A stretch of 16,617 nucleotides of DNA from an uncultured Clostridium sp. Lineage in GTDB: Bacteria > Bacillota > Clostridia > TANB77 > CAG-508. Position 1 is the stretch's first letter. The number at the start of each line of letters is the position of its first letter. Both the position numbers and the translations under genes were made by a program. The stretch spans positions 1-16,617 of the forward strand of contig CAMMFK010000030.1 of NCBI GenBank assembly GCA_946496115.1, in the 5' to 3' direction. The notes beneath the pieces were generated by a model that searched no databases, had not been told where the DNA came from, and worked only from the letters and a program-made list of their open reading frames with translations. Positions 6,934 to 14,127 of the stretch are shown piece by piece.

Positions 6934-8049
6934 CTATTGCTTTTCTCCGTTTGCGATATATTTCAAATATGCAAAAATGAATCCATTTAGGTTTCCATCC
7001 ATAACACCTTGTACATCCCCCACTTCATAATTAGTTCTGTGGTCTTTTACTAAGGTATATGGGCAAAATACATACGAGCGTATTTGACTTCCCCATGCAA
7101 TGTCCATTTGAACGCCTTTTAAATCATCTATTGTTTCTTTATTTGCTTTTTCTTTTAAAGCTAGCAATTTAGATTTAAGCATTTTCATAGCTGTATCTCT
7201 ATTTTGAAATTGGCTTCTTTCAGTTTGACAAGCAACTACGATTCCAGTAGGAATGTGAGTAAGTCTAACTGCTGAAGATGTTTTATTTATATGTTGTCCT
7301 CCTGCACCAGAAGACCTAAAAACATCCATTTTAATGTCATCTGGATTAATGTATATATCTTCGTCTTCATTTATTTCAGGTAAAACTTCAACTGAGGCAA
7401 AAGATGTGTGTCTTCTTCCACCACTATCAAACGGAGAAATTCTAACTAATCTATGAACTCCATGTTCACTTTTTAAATAGCCATAAGCATACTCTCCTGA
7501 AACCTGAAAAGTAACACTTTTAAGTCCTGCCTCTTCCCCATCTAAATAATCCAATTCTTCTACTTTAAAATCATTTGCATTTGCCCATCTAGTATACATT
7601 CTATAAAGCATTTCAGCCCAGTCTTGAGCTTCTGTTCCTCCTGCTCCTGGATGAATTGTAATTATTGCATTATTCGCATCATATTTGCCAGAAAGAAGTG
7701 TGGAAATTTCAAGTTCATTAATTTTATTTTCTAAATTTTTAAGTGCTTCAGTTATTTCTTTTTCTAAATTATTATCATTTTCTTCTACAACTAAATCAAA
7801 GATTTCCTGAGTAGCATTTAAGTCATTTTCTACATCCTTGAATAATGTAACCTTCTTTTTCAAAGAAGATATTTTTGATAGAACTTTGGCTTGGTTTTCT
7901 GTGTCTTGCCAAAAGTCTTGACTTAAAGTTTGATTTTCTAAATTAGCTAATTCTTCTTCTACCTCAGATAGTTTCATCGATTCTTTTAAATCTGAAAGCT
8001 TTGTTTTTAAATTATTAATTTGCCTTGATACCTCATCTATGTCTAACAT
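6934..8049 (-). CDS. prfB: Peptide chain release factor 2
   Basis: RF2 recognises UGA and UAA stop codons and triggers peptide release. The UGA/UAA-reading SPF motif is at residues 205-207 and the catalytic GGQ at 250-252, the same numbering as in E. coli RF2. The N-terminal coiled-coil domain (1-110), PGAGGTEAQDWAEML (134-148) and IRSYV near the C-terminus are all typical. Total length is 371, normal for the family. The whole protein is in one continuous frame: the region around codons 20-28, where most bacteria have the CUU-UGA-C programmed frameshift, has no in-frame UGA and no slippery site. AAGGAG lies 7 nt before the ATG. A TATACT -10 box (8079-8084) and three 23-bp direct repeats lie upstream. 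Confidence 0.96.
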   Translation of the reverse strand: MLDIDEVSRQINNLKTKLSDLKESMKLSEVEEELANLENQTLSQDFWQDTENQAKVLSKISSLKKKVTLFKDVENDLNATQEIFDLVVEENDNNLEKEITEALKNLENKINELEISTLLSGKYDANNAIITIHPGAGGTEAQDWAEMLYRMYTRWANANDFKVEELDYLDGEEAGLKSVTFQVSGEYAYGYLKSEHGVHRLVRISPFDSGGRRHTSFASVEVLPEINEDEDIYINPDDIKMDVFRSSGAGGQHINKTSSAVRLTHIPTGIVVACQTERSQFQNRDTAMKMLKSKLLALKEKANKETIDDLKGVQMDIAWGSQIRSYVFCPYTLVKDHRTNYEVGDVQGVMDGNLNGFIFAYLKYIANGEKQ

Positions 8050-8078
8050 GTAATTCTCCTTAATTTTTTACTCAATAA

Positions 8079-8107
8079 AGTATATCATATTATTCAGCTA
8101 ATATCTA
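8079..8107 (-). promoter_or_regulatory. Possible weak promoter of prfB
   Basis: On the minus strand there is TATACT (8079-8084) with only a poor -35 match (TAGATA, 8102-8107) at 17-bp spacing. Three tandem repeats begin 5 bp further upstream, which would suit activator-assisted transcription. Confidence 0.35.
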
Positions 8108-8111
8108 TAGT

Positions 8112-8180
8112 GATATACAAATTTTAAGGAATTTGATATACAATTTTTAAGAGTTTTGATATACATTTTTTAAAAACACC
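8112..8180 (-). repeat. Three 23-bp tandem repeats upstream of prfB
   Basis: GATATACA recurs at 8112, 8135 and 8158, giving an exact 23-bp period. Each copy continues with A/T, TTTTAA and a variable end. On the coding strand each unit reads TTAAAAATTGTATATC or close to it. The array lies between the terminator of the upstream gene and the prfB -10 box. Confidence 0.75.
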
Positions 8181-8208
8181 TCTAGTTATAAATATATAAC
8201 TAGAGGTG
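8167..8208 (-). terminator. Terminator of the 8215-8976 gene
   Basis: A perfect 14-bp stem (8177-8190 with 8195-8208) and 4-nt loop is followed, on the minus strand, by TTTTT. It begins 6 bp after the stop codon. Confidence 0.9.
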
Positions 8209-8214
8209 AAATGT

Positions 8215-8976
8215 TTAAGTTTCCTCCTCCTTTAAATTCCACGAAACTGAACAATCGTTTTCTTTAGCCCAGATTGCAAGATTTGGTTCTTCCTCATCTC
8301 TAAACTCTTCGTAGTCTTTAGTGGCAATATCTCTAAAGCTAAAGCTTTTATATATCTTTGCCATAAAGAGCTTATCTAATTCTTCAATAGGATATTGGCG
8401 TGAGCTAAATGTATCAAAAGCCCATCCGTTATTTATGTAAAGAACATGTATCGTGTACTTTTCTTTTTCCTCGTTCGGAGTGAATAGTTTCATTGCTATA
8501 AATTCTATTTTTCCTTTTTTTAAAGTTTTGCACAGATAAAAGCAAATAGAATAGCAATATCCGCAACATTTTTGTGTTGAAATTGCTGTATATAGTTCGT
8601 TGTTTATTCGTTCAATTTTTTTAAAATCTTCGTTACTAATGGCCTTCCCTTTCTTTGTACATAGTAAAAAATATACTTTTTGTGCAAATAGCATCCAAAA
8701 GACTAAAAGAACATCCTGAAAGACGCATGTTAATGTGACAAACATTAAGGTATAGGTCAGAAGAAAAACCACAATTGCTATTTGTGCTACTGTGCCTAAG
8801 TCTTCACATAAAACGATTATTCCTAAAAAAATGTAGATGTAAAAAAGTGAGCATGGAAACAGCAAAATGCAACTTAGTTTTACAATTCTCTCTTTTGCAT
8901 CTAATGCTAATAGTCTATCTTGTGATTCTTTGTCATACTTTTTATAAATAGTTTTCCGGAGAAGATACTTAATCAT
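8215..8976 (-). CDS. Membrane protein with C-terminal Cys/His domain
   Basis: I do not recognise this protein by name. Counting from an upstream in-frame TTG (8985), residues 35-60, 64-88 and about 90-109 are hydrophobic and look like two or three membrane helices. A soluble domain follows. It holds QKCCGYCYSICFYLCKTLK (C140, C141, C144), then HVLYINNGWAFDTFSSRQYP (H180, D191). The order Cys, His, Asp, with an Asn/Gly-Trp-Ala-Phe-Asp strand, resembles transglutaminase-like or papain-like cysteine hydrolases, but this is inferred from motif order only. The C-terminus is acidic. The start at 8976 (ATG) is chosen because AAAGG lies 9 nt upstream, whereas the in-frame TTG at 8985 overlaps that site. 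It has its own promoter and terminator, so it is monocistronic. Confidence 0.75.
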   Translation of the reverse strand: MIKYLLRKTIYKKYDKESQDRLLALDAKERIVKLSCILLFPCSLFYIYIFLGIIVLCEDLGTVAQIAIVVFLLTYTLMFVTLTCVFQDVLLVFWMLFAQKVYFLLCTKKGKAISNEDFKKIERINNELYTAISTQKCCGYCYSICFYLCKTLKKGKIEFIAMKLFTPNEEKEKYTIHVLYINNGWAFDTFSSRQYPIEELDKLFMAKIYKSFSFRDIATKDYEEFRDEEEPNLAIWAKENDCSVSWNLKEEET

Positions 8977-9019
8977 TTTTATCAACCTTTCTATAATAGA
9001 TTTATGGTTACATAATATA

Positions 9020-9048
9020 AGTATAACATATATTATTTATACTTTCAA
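9020..9048 (-). promoter_or_regulatory. Promoter of the 8215-8976 gene
   Basis: On the minus strand there is TTGAAA (9043-9048), a 17-bp spacer and TATACT (9020-9025), about 43 bp before the start codon. Confidence 0.65.
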
Positions 9049-9111
9049 CAATTTGTTATCATTATATACATATTATTAAACCTCTTTATAAATTTATTAA
9101 TTATTAAGAAA

Positions 9112-9137
9112 GCAACACCCACAACAGCGGGTGTTGC
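9112..9137 (-). terminator. Terminator of the 64-residue gene
   Basis: GCAACACCC and GGGTGTTGC form a perfect 9-bp stem with an 8-nt loop. On the minus strand it is followed by TTTCTT. It lies about 43 bp after the stop codon of the small gene. Confidence 0.8.
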
Positions 9138-9180
9138 CTAGTTTACCTATCAAGCAAGAAGATTTTCAAAAAATATTTTA

Positions 9181-9375
9181 TCACCAATGTCTAATTTTCA
9201 TGTACTCCATAATCTCATCTTGTACTTCTTTACTTGGATAAACACTACTTACAAGTCTAACCCTGCAATCATTTTGTGGTTCTTCCTCATAAAGGGCGTC
9301 TAAGCCTAGGCTTTTATCAATTACTCTTTCCAACCTGTCTCCAATCTTTTCCAGAGTTTTTCCGATTGCTCCCAT
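9181..9375 (-). CDS. 64-residue protein of unknown function
   Basis: A small, probably cytosolic protein I do not recognise. The first half is a predicted amphipathic helix (IGKTLEKIGDRLERVIDK). Then come an acidic linker (EEEPQND) and VRLVSSVYPSKEVQDEIMEYMKIRHW, which could be two strands and a helix. It is very likely real: AGGAGG lies 6 nt before the ATG, a near-consensus promoter (9470-9498) lies upstream and a strong terminator lies downstream. It is monocistronic and less AT-rich than its neighbours. A near-palindrome directly after the -10 box suggests repression by a DNA-binding protein. There is no transmembrane segment or signal peptide. It could be a small regulator or adaptor, but nothing in the sequence decides this. 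Confidence 0.75.
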   Translation of the reverse strand: MGAIGKTLEKIGDRLERVIDKSLGLDALYEEEPQNDCRVRLVSSVYPSKEVQDEIMEYMKIRHW

Positions 9376-9445
9376 ATGTAGCCTCCTATTCTTTGCAATG
9401 CTTGATAGATAAGACTCATAAAATTATTTTAGAGTATATATGAAA

Positions 9446-9465
9446 CTTAGGTGATCTTACCTTAG
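9446..9465. promoter_or_regulatory. Operator-like palindrome at the small gene's start site
   Basis: CTTAGGT and ACCTTAG face each other across 6 bp with one mismatch. The site lies immediately downstream of the -10 box, over the expected transcription start, a common place for repressor binding. Confidence 0.45.
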
Positions 9466-9469
9466 AATT

Positions 9470-9498
9470 ATATTAACATTGCTATTTATTTTTGTCAA
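9470..9498 (-). promoter_or_regulatory. Sigma-A promoter of the 64-residue gene
   Basis: On the minus strand there is a perfect TTGACA (9493-9498), a 17-bp spacer and TAATAT (9470-9475). It lies about 25 bp beyond the stop codon of the histidine phosphatase gene. Confidence 0.75.
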
Positions 9499-9522
9499 CA
9501 TACTTGAGAGTAGATAAGATAA

Positions 9523-10053
9523 TTACTCATTATAATCATACTTCTTAATTTCACAATTTTTCAATCCACGATGTAAAAAATGACCATCTTTCATTCCATC
9601 AAAATAACAACTAAATGCTTTAGAAACGCCACTATGTGCAACAACTAATACACTACTAAAATTTTCGCTTTTTAGTTCATTAAGAAAACTAAATACCCTA
9701 TCAAAGAAAGATTTTATATTCTCTGATGAGCCATATTGAATAGTAGTGTTATAATTCCAATATTCATCTCTATTAGTAACGTCTAAAGATTTACCACTTA
9801 AATCTCCCGGTTCTCTTTCTTTTATTCTGTCATCAATTATTATCTCTCTGTTTTTCACATTTATTATTTGTGCTGTATGTTTTGCTCTAATCAAAGGTGA
9901 AGAAATAATAATATCATAGTCAATATTCATAATTTTATTTCTTAATTCGTTTGCCTGAAATATTCCTTGAGCATTTAAATCTTCATCTTTATTATTATAT
10001 TGCCTTAAAGCATTATGTGGTACTTCCCCATGTCTTACAATATATACAATCAT
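9523..10053 (-). CDS. Histidine phosphatase family protein
   Basis: A 176-residue cytosolic enzyme of the phosphoglycerate mutase-like (branch 1) superfamily. The N-terminal VRHGE gives the nucleophile H8 with R7. R56 in SSPLIRAKHTA, an acidic residue in IKEREPGDLSG (E79/E81) and H140 in VVAHSG complete the catalytic set. These enzymes remove phosphate through a phosphohistidine intermediate; substrates range from sugar phosphates to alpha-ribazole phosphate and nucleotides, and the sequence does not decide which. AGGAG lies 8 nt before the ATG. It starts 11 bp after the HD-domain gene and is the last gene of that transcription unit. No strong terminator follows. Confidence 0.9.
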   Translation of the reverse strand: MIVYIVRHGEVPHNALRQYNNKDEDLNAQGIFQANELRNKIMNIDYDIIISSPLIRAKHTAQIINVKNREIIIDDRIKEREPGDLSGKSLDVTNRDEYWNYNTTIQYGSSENIKSFFDRVFSFLNELKSENFSSVLVVAHSGVSKAFSCYFDGMKDGHFLHRGLKNCEIKKYDYNE

Positions 10054-10064
10054 CTTTTATTCTC

Positions 10065-10646
10065 CTACAAATTATCCTTTATTTCTGGAAACAAATCATA
10101 AACATTAAAACCTAATTTACTGTCAAAATATTCTTTTAACTTATATGTTTCTTTTACATGATATTGTGTATTTTCATGAGCACCCTTTCTTATAATTAAA
10201 TCAATCAATCTCTTGTCCACTGTCATTACTTTATCAGTACACATTAAATCACATAAATTAACTATCTTTTCATAAATTGTATATTCATGCTCTTTTATGA
10301 ATTGAGTTCTAAAAGGTATATCTTCAGGTATTCCGCCTGCAACACAATTAACATCATTATTTAAAAATGAATGTGTTAGACAAATGTTTGCATATTCTTC
10401 ATCATATCCCAATTCTTTGATATAATAGTAACCATTAACACTGTGATTTTTAGGACCATTTATCTTTTTACCTATATCATGAATATAACCTAAAGTTTTA
10501 GCAAAATCTACATTAAGTTTCAAACTTTCAACTATTTTTCCTGCTGTGTTTCCTACACAAATAGAATGGTTTATCCAATGGTCATTTTCTACTTCTTTTC
10601 TTATTTCTTCAAGCATATTTAAAGCATCATTGCTTGTAAGTTTCAT
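10065..10646 (-). CDS. HD-domain phosphohydrolase
   Basis: A 193-residue metal-dependent HD-superfamily protein. The metal ligands are visible: H27 (WINHSICVG), H56-D57 (GYIHDIGKK) and D133 (NLCDLMCTD), with further histidines at 68 and 92. It is a single-domain protein, without RelA, GGDEF or tRNA-nucleotidyltransferase fusions, so it is more likely to act on a small phosphoester, for example a nucleotide, than on c-di-GMP. The start is set at 10646, where GGAGG lies 5 nt upstream; the frame extends to 10691 but without a ribosome site. It follows the second DUF4143 ATPase gene by 52 bp and precedes the histidine phosphatase by 11 bp, consistent with one operon. Confidence 0.88.
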   Translation of the reverse strand: MKLTSNDALNMLEEIRKEVENDHWINHSICVGNTAGKIVESLKLNVDFAKTLGYIHDIGKKINGPKNHSVNGYYYIKELGYDEEYANICLTHSFLNNDVNCVAGGIPEDIPFRTQFIKEHEYTIYEKIVNLCDLMCTDKVMTVDKRLIDLIIRKGAHENTQYHVKETYKLKEYFDSKLGFNVYDLFPEIKDNL

Positions 10647-10698
10647 ATAGGCCTCCAAAATTATTCTTCTTAATTTTAAAAAATATTTCATTATATTA

Positions 10699-12012
10699 TC
10701 AAATCAAATTTTCTAAATATTCAATCATAAATAAAGGAATATTTAATACTTTACCATCTTTACTTAAATTATTCATTGAAAATCTAATAGCAAGTTCATT
10801 ATTATATTTTTCATTGTATCTAGTTAAACTAACATTATTAGTAGATTTATTTGACTTTACTTCTATTGGAATAATTTTATTTTCATGCTGTATAATAAAA
10901 TCTATTTCATGCCTGTCAAAAGTATAATAATTAGGAATACCATCAGTAATTTTGCATAGCATATTTAAAACAAAATTCTCAGTATAAGAGCCCTTAAACT
11001 CTTCAAATAACTTATTCCCATCTAAAACAATTCGGCTATTTAGATTTGACATTTTTCTTAATAGTCCAACATCATTCATATAAATTTTAAAACAACTTAA
11101 ATCATTATATCCTTTTAAAGGAAAATCTGGTTTAGTTACATTATATATTTTATATATCAGATTTGCATCATTTAGCCAATTTAAAGCTCCTTCATATTCT
11201 CTTGCTCGCGCACCTTCTTTTATTGTTTGATATAAAAACTTTTTATTTTCTTTAGCCAATTGTGATGGAATACTATTCCATATTAAAGAAATTTTATTAG
11301 CTTCCGTATTTTGAACATGTTTTGAAAAGTCATTTTCATAAGCCTTTAAAATGTTTTCTTGAATATTATTTACCAAATCAATATCTTTTTCATTTACCCA
11401 AGCGCTTACAGCTTCAGGCATTCCACCAATAATAAAATATGTTTTTAACTTTTCTTCAAGTATATTGAAAAATATATCAGGTATAGTTTCAATTTTATTA
11501 ACGGATTTCATATAATCTACTAAGTTTTCAAGTCCATCAGCAATTAAAAATTCGCTAAAAGTCATAGGATACATATCTAAGAATTCTATTTTCCCAACAG
11601 GAAAAGAAGTATGTGATAATCTTATTCCTAATAAACTACCTGCACATGCTATATTATAGTCATTTGCTTCTTCATTAAAATATTTTAAACTATTTAATGC
11701 ATTAGGACATTCTTGGATTTCATCAAATATAATCAATGTCTTTTCTGGTAATATTGCTCTACCATGTACAAATGATAATTGTTCTAGAATTCTTTTAGGG
11801 TCTTTGGTCTTTTCAAATAGATTGTATAAATCTTCATCATGGTCAAAGTTAAAATAGGCAACGTCTTCGTAATTGTCATTTCCAAATTCCCTTAAAATAT
11901 ATGTTTTACCAATTTGTCTAGCACCTTTTAATATTAAAGGTTTTCTATATCGACTATTTTTCCATTTTATTAATTCTTGTGAAATAAATCTCTGCAAATT
12001 TATCATCTCCAT
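10699..12012 (-). CDS. AAA ATPase with DUF4143 nuclease-like domain (copy 2)
   Basis: Paralogue of the protein encoded at 1887-3188, with the same domain order. Walker A is GARQIGKTY (residues 30-38), Walker B LIIFDE (93-98) and the sensor AGSLLG (124-129). A winged-helix-like stretch ends in ALNWLNDANLIYKI (276-289). The DUF4143 PD-(D/E)XK-like signature is E345, D371 and E384-V-K386, so the putative nuclease site is intact. The start is uncertain. ATG codons at 12012 and 12006 have no well-spaced ribosome site. A TTG at 11997 lies 9 nt after GGAG and gives an N-terminus that aligns without gaps to copy 1. It heads a likely operon with the HD and histidine phosphatase genes and has its own promoter and repeat array. 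Confidence 0.9.
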   Translation of the reverse strand: MEMINLQRFISQELIKWKNSRYRKPLILKGARQIGKTYILREFGNDNYEDVAYFNFDHDEDLYNLFEKTKDPKRILEQLSFVHGRAILPEKTLIIFDEIQECPNALNSLKYFNEEANDYNIACAGSLLGIRLSHTSFPVGKIEFLDMYPMTFSEFLIADGLENLVDYMKSVNKIETIPDIFFNILEEKLKTYFIIGGMPEAVSAWVNEKDIDLVNNIQENILKAYENDFSKHVQNTEANKISLIWNSIPSQLAKENKKFLYQTIKEGARAREYEGALNWLNDANLIYKIYNVTKPDFPLKGYNDLSCFKIYMNDVGLLRKMSNLNSRIVLDGNKLFEEFKGSYTENFVLNMLCKITDGIPNYYTFDRHEIDFIIQHENKIIPIEVKSNKSTNNVSLTRYNEKYNNELAIRFSMNNLSKDGKVLNIPLFMIEYLENLI

Positions 12013-12035
12013 TCTTATAATATAATGTTACTTAT

Positions 12036-12063
12036 ATTATATCATCAAATCACACTTTTGCAA
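12036..12063 (-). promoter_or_regulatory. Promoter of DUF4143 ATPase 2
   Basis: On the minus strand there is TTGCAA (12058-12063), a 16-bp spacer and a perfect TATAAT (12036-12041), 23 bp before the first ATG. The -35 box lies inside the first of the three repeats, so a protein bound there would compete with or assist RNA polymerase. Confidence 0.6.
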
Positions 12064-12133
12064 GCATTTGATCATAAATTATCACGCTTTTGCAAGCATT
12101 TTCGAATATTTTATCACAGTTTCGCAAGTTTAT
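12049..12133 (-). repeat. Three phased direct repeats upstream of ATPase 2
   Basis: 21-bp copies begin at 12049, 12081 and 12113, with an exact 32-bp spacing. The first two match at 20 of 21 positions and the third is more diverged. The coding-strand core is TTGCAAAAGCGTGAT. The third copy overlaps the last codons and the TGA stop of the nucleotidase gene upstream. Layout and core match the array before ATPase 1. Confidence 0.82.
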
Positions 12134-12713
12134 TTATTTTACTATATATGTCGTACCAACTATAACATCTAATAATATTAGGATTTTCACAATCTTTATT
12201 ATATCCCGCATGAAAACAAATTACTGGTATTATTTTGGATATTTTATTTACATTATCTACTTTATCTTCAATCATTAAATCTATATTATTTTCTTTACAA
12301 ATATTTAGCTTATCTTCTGGACTAAATATTATTTTATCATAATTTATATGATTATTTTTTAGCCAGTTTAAAACTATTTGATGATTTTCTTCAATGCTCA
12401 TTACATCTGCTGAATGAGATAAGAAACTTCCTCTTGCTGTTATTATATAAATTTGGTGCCTATCTTGTTTTAATTTATCAATAACTTCATTTGCAAATTT
12501 TCTTGCTTCCACATTTAAAGAATATTCTTTAAAATATTCTCTCCAAAACTCTTTATCTAATTTATCATCAACATTAAAGATTTGGTTTGTATCATATCCT
12601 TCAAAATCCACTATTTCTTTTTGATATCTTTCATAATAAAATTTACTACCATAATCTAATTGCCAACGCTCAACATCTGTTAAAACGCCATCTATATCTA
12701 TTCCTATATTCAT
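12114..12713 (-). CDS. HAD-superfamily nucleotidase-like hydrolase
   Basis: A 199-residue cytosolic HAD hydrolase. Motif I is DIDGVLTD, with nucleophile D6 and acid/base D8. Motif II is T92 in IITARG, motif III K135 in SPEDKLNIC, and motif IV D150 in LMIEDK. The arrangement resembles the YqfW/5'(3')-deoxyribonucleotidase type, which removes phosphate from nucleoside monophosphates, but the substrate is not proven. AGGAGG lies 5 nt before the ATG. It starts 13 bp after the MFS gene, so the two are almost surely cotranscribed. Its stop codon lies inside the third repeat of the regulatory array before the next gene. Confidence 0.86.
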   Translation of the reverse strand: MNIGIDIDGVLTDVERWQLDYGSKFYYERYQKEIVDFEGYDTNQIFNVDDKLDKEFWREYFKEYSLNVEARKFANEVIDKLKQDRHQIYIITARGSFLSHSADVMSIEENHQIVLNWLKNNHINYDKIIFSPEDKLNICKENNIDLMIEDKVDNVNKISKIIPVICFHAGYNKDCENPNIIRCYSWYDIYSKINKLAKL

Positions 12714-12726
12714 AATGCCTCCTGTT

Positions 12727-13923
12727 TTAAATCATTTTATATAATTTCATTGTAATATTCAAATACACTAATGCAAGTACTAGCAATAAAATCATAACAT
12801 AGAAAATATCAACTTTAAGTAACAATAAGCTAAACAAAGCTGATAAAATGCATTTAACAATTCTTCTAGATAGATTAAATTTTAATATTGCAGTTTGTTG
12901 GTTTTCTTTGCTACAATTATCTAATAGTGCATTCTTCAAGAAATTCATTATTGGGTCTCTTGCCCACAAAATCATGCAAAATCCAAATCCCATTACAATC
13001 ATTGCTATATTGACTTGTGAAATGAAACTACCACAAATTATAAGAGCTAAAGCAAGTATTAAAACAATATTTAGCAAAATAATAAATTTGTTTTTAATTT
13101 TATCATATATTTTATTAAATGATAAATCTGCTAGTACTCTTGCTACTCTAGAAAAAGCAATGATTACAGTTAAATATATTGCTGTTTTTTCTATAGATTC
13201 ATAATTTTGCATAAAATATTGTATAAATATCTTTCCATTATTTTGTGCAGTTTCTAGAGTTCCATAAAGCAATCCAAATGTAAAAACAATCATAAATAAT
13301 ATTTTTGTCCACTTAAATTGTTTCTTCACTTCTTTTTTGTTTTCTTCCACTGTTGGGCTTTCGTATAAAAAGCCTGAAAATAACAAATTGAAGAAACATA
13401 TTATAATGCATATAATCATAGGTAAATAATTATTTATATTAAAGATATGCCCTGCCATGAAAGAGCATATCATAGTTGAAATTGCATATACTAGACTACT
13501 TTTATTTTGAATTCTAATAAAATCACTTTCGTTATTTTGATATTTTAGATTTCTTCTTAGAATAATGTTATCCATTCCTTTAAAAAGAGAGGCTACATTA
13601 TAAAATATCTCTCCAATTACTATTGTAATAAACAAACTACCAAAAGTTATTAAAATTGCACCTATAAATAACATTAGCAATCCCAATCTAACAGATTTTA
13701 TATTTCCTATTTTTTTAATTATTTTTAAGACCAAACCTTGTGATATTATTGTAATTAGTATTGAAATTGCTGACAAAAGACTAATCTGTGATGCTGAAAG
13801 CATCTTTACAGTTGTTAAAAATATTGTATTTATAGCTGCCAAAAATAATAGGTCACTAGATAATCCTGATAAGTATGGGTATATTTTATTACTTAATTTA
13901 ATTCTTCTATCTATTTCGTTCAT
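12727..13923 (-). CDS. MFS-type transporter
   Basis: A 398-residue integral membrane protein with about 11-12 hydrophobic segments split by a basic cytosolic loop (near residues 190-207, SPTVEENKKEVKKQFKW), as in the major facilitator superfamily. A short charged N-terminus (MNEIDRRIKLSNKIYPYLSG) and the KIIKKIGNIKS loop between helices 2 and 3 fit this family. Substrate and direction cannot be inferred. No strong ribosome site is seen (AAGGGAT lies 14 nt upstream), so translation may be weak. It is the first gene of the cluster that continues with the HAD nucleotidase 13 bp downstream. Its promoter contains a perfect 15-bp palindrome, which suggests repression and perhaps induction by the transported compound. 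Confidence 0.8.
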   Translation of the reverse strand: MNEIDRRIKLSNKIYPYLSGLSSDLLFLAAINTIFLTTVKMLSASQISLLSAISILITIISQGLVLKIIKKIGNIKSVRLGLLMLFIGAILITFGSLFITIVIGEIFYNVASLFKGMDNIILRRNLKYQNNESDFIRIQNKSSLVYAISTMICSFMAGHIFNINNYLPMIICIIICFFNLLFSGFLYESPTVEENKKEVKKQFKWTKILFMIVFTFGLLYGTLETAQNNGKIFIQYFMQNYESIEKTAIYLTVIIAFSRVARVLADLSFNKIYDKIKNKFIILLNIVLILALALIICGSFISQVNIAMIVMGFGFCMILWARDPIMNFLKNALLDNCSKENQQTAILKFNLSRRIVKCILSALFSLLLLKVDIFYVMILLLVLALVYLNITMKLYKMI

Positions 13924-14030
13924 TTTTCTAAATTATCCCTTTATATTCTTTTTATTACTCCAATTCAATGTCTTTATCAACTTGGAAATTATCAGTAACA
14001 ATTTATAATCTTAATTATTTACACTCAAAT

Positions 14031-14057
14031 TTTATAGCATAATATGCTAGAAGTCAA
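14031..14057 (-). promoter_or_regulatory. Promoter of the MFS-HAD operon
   Basis: On the minus strand there is TTGACT (14052-14057), a 15-bp spacer and TATAAA (14031-14036) preceded by TGC, an extended -10. The spacer is short, but the extended -10 can compensate. Confidence 0.55.
14035..14049. promoter_or_regulatory. 15-bp palindromic operator candidate
   Basis: TAGCATAATATGCTA is a perfect 7-1-7 inverted repeat lying between the -35 and -10 boxes of the transporter promoter. A dimeric repressor bound here would block RNA polymerase. No regulator gene is adjacent. Confidence 0.6.
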
Positions 14058-14127
14058 TCATTAATCTCATATAGATAAAATCTAAACTTTAGAGCCTTTC
14101 TTCTAAGACAATTTTTATAGAACAAAA

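Noticed and set aside
10647..10691. Fifteen extra N-terminal codons on the HD-domain protein
   Set aside because: No ribosome site at 10691, whereas GGAGG is well placed for 10646.
12049..12133. Short CRISPR array
   Set aside because: Units and 11-bp gaps are too short, the gaps do not look like spacers, one copy is in coding DNA and there are no cas genes.
12848..13204. A 118-codon plus-strand frame
   Set aside because: Antisense to the transporter gene; hydrophobic by complementarity, no ribosome site.
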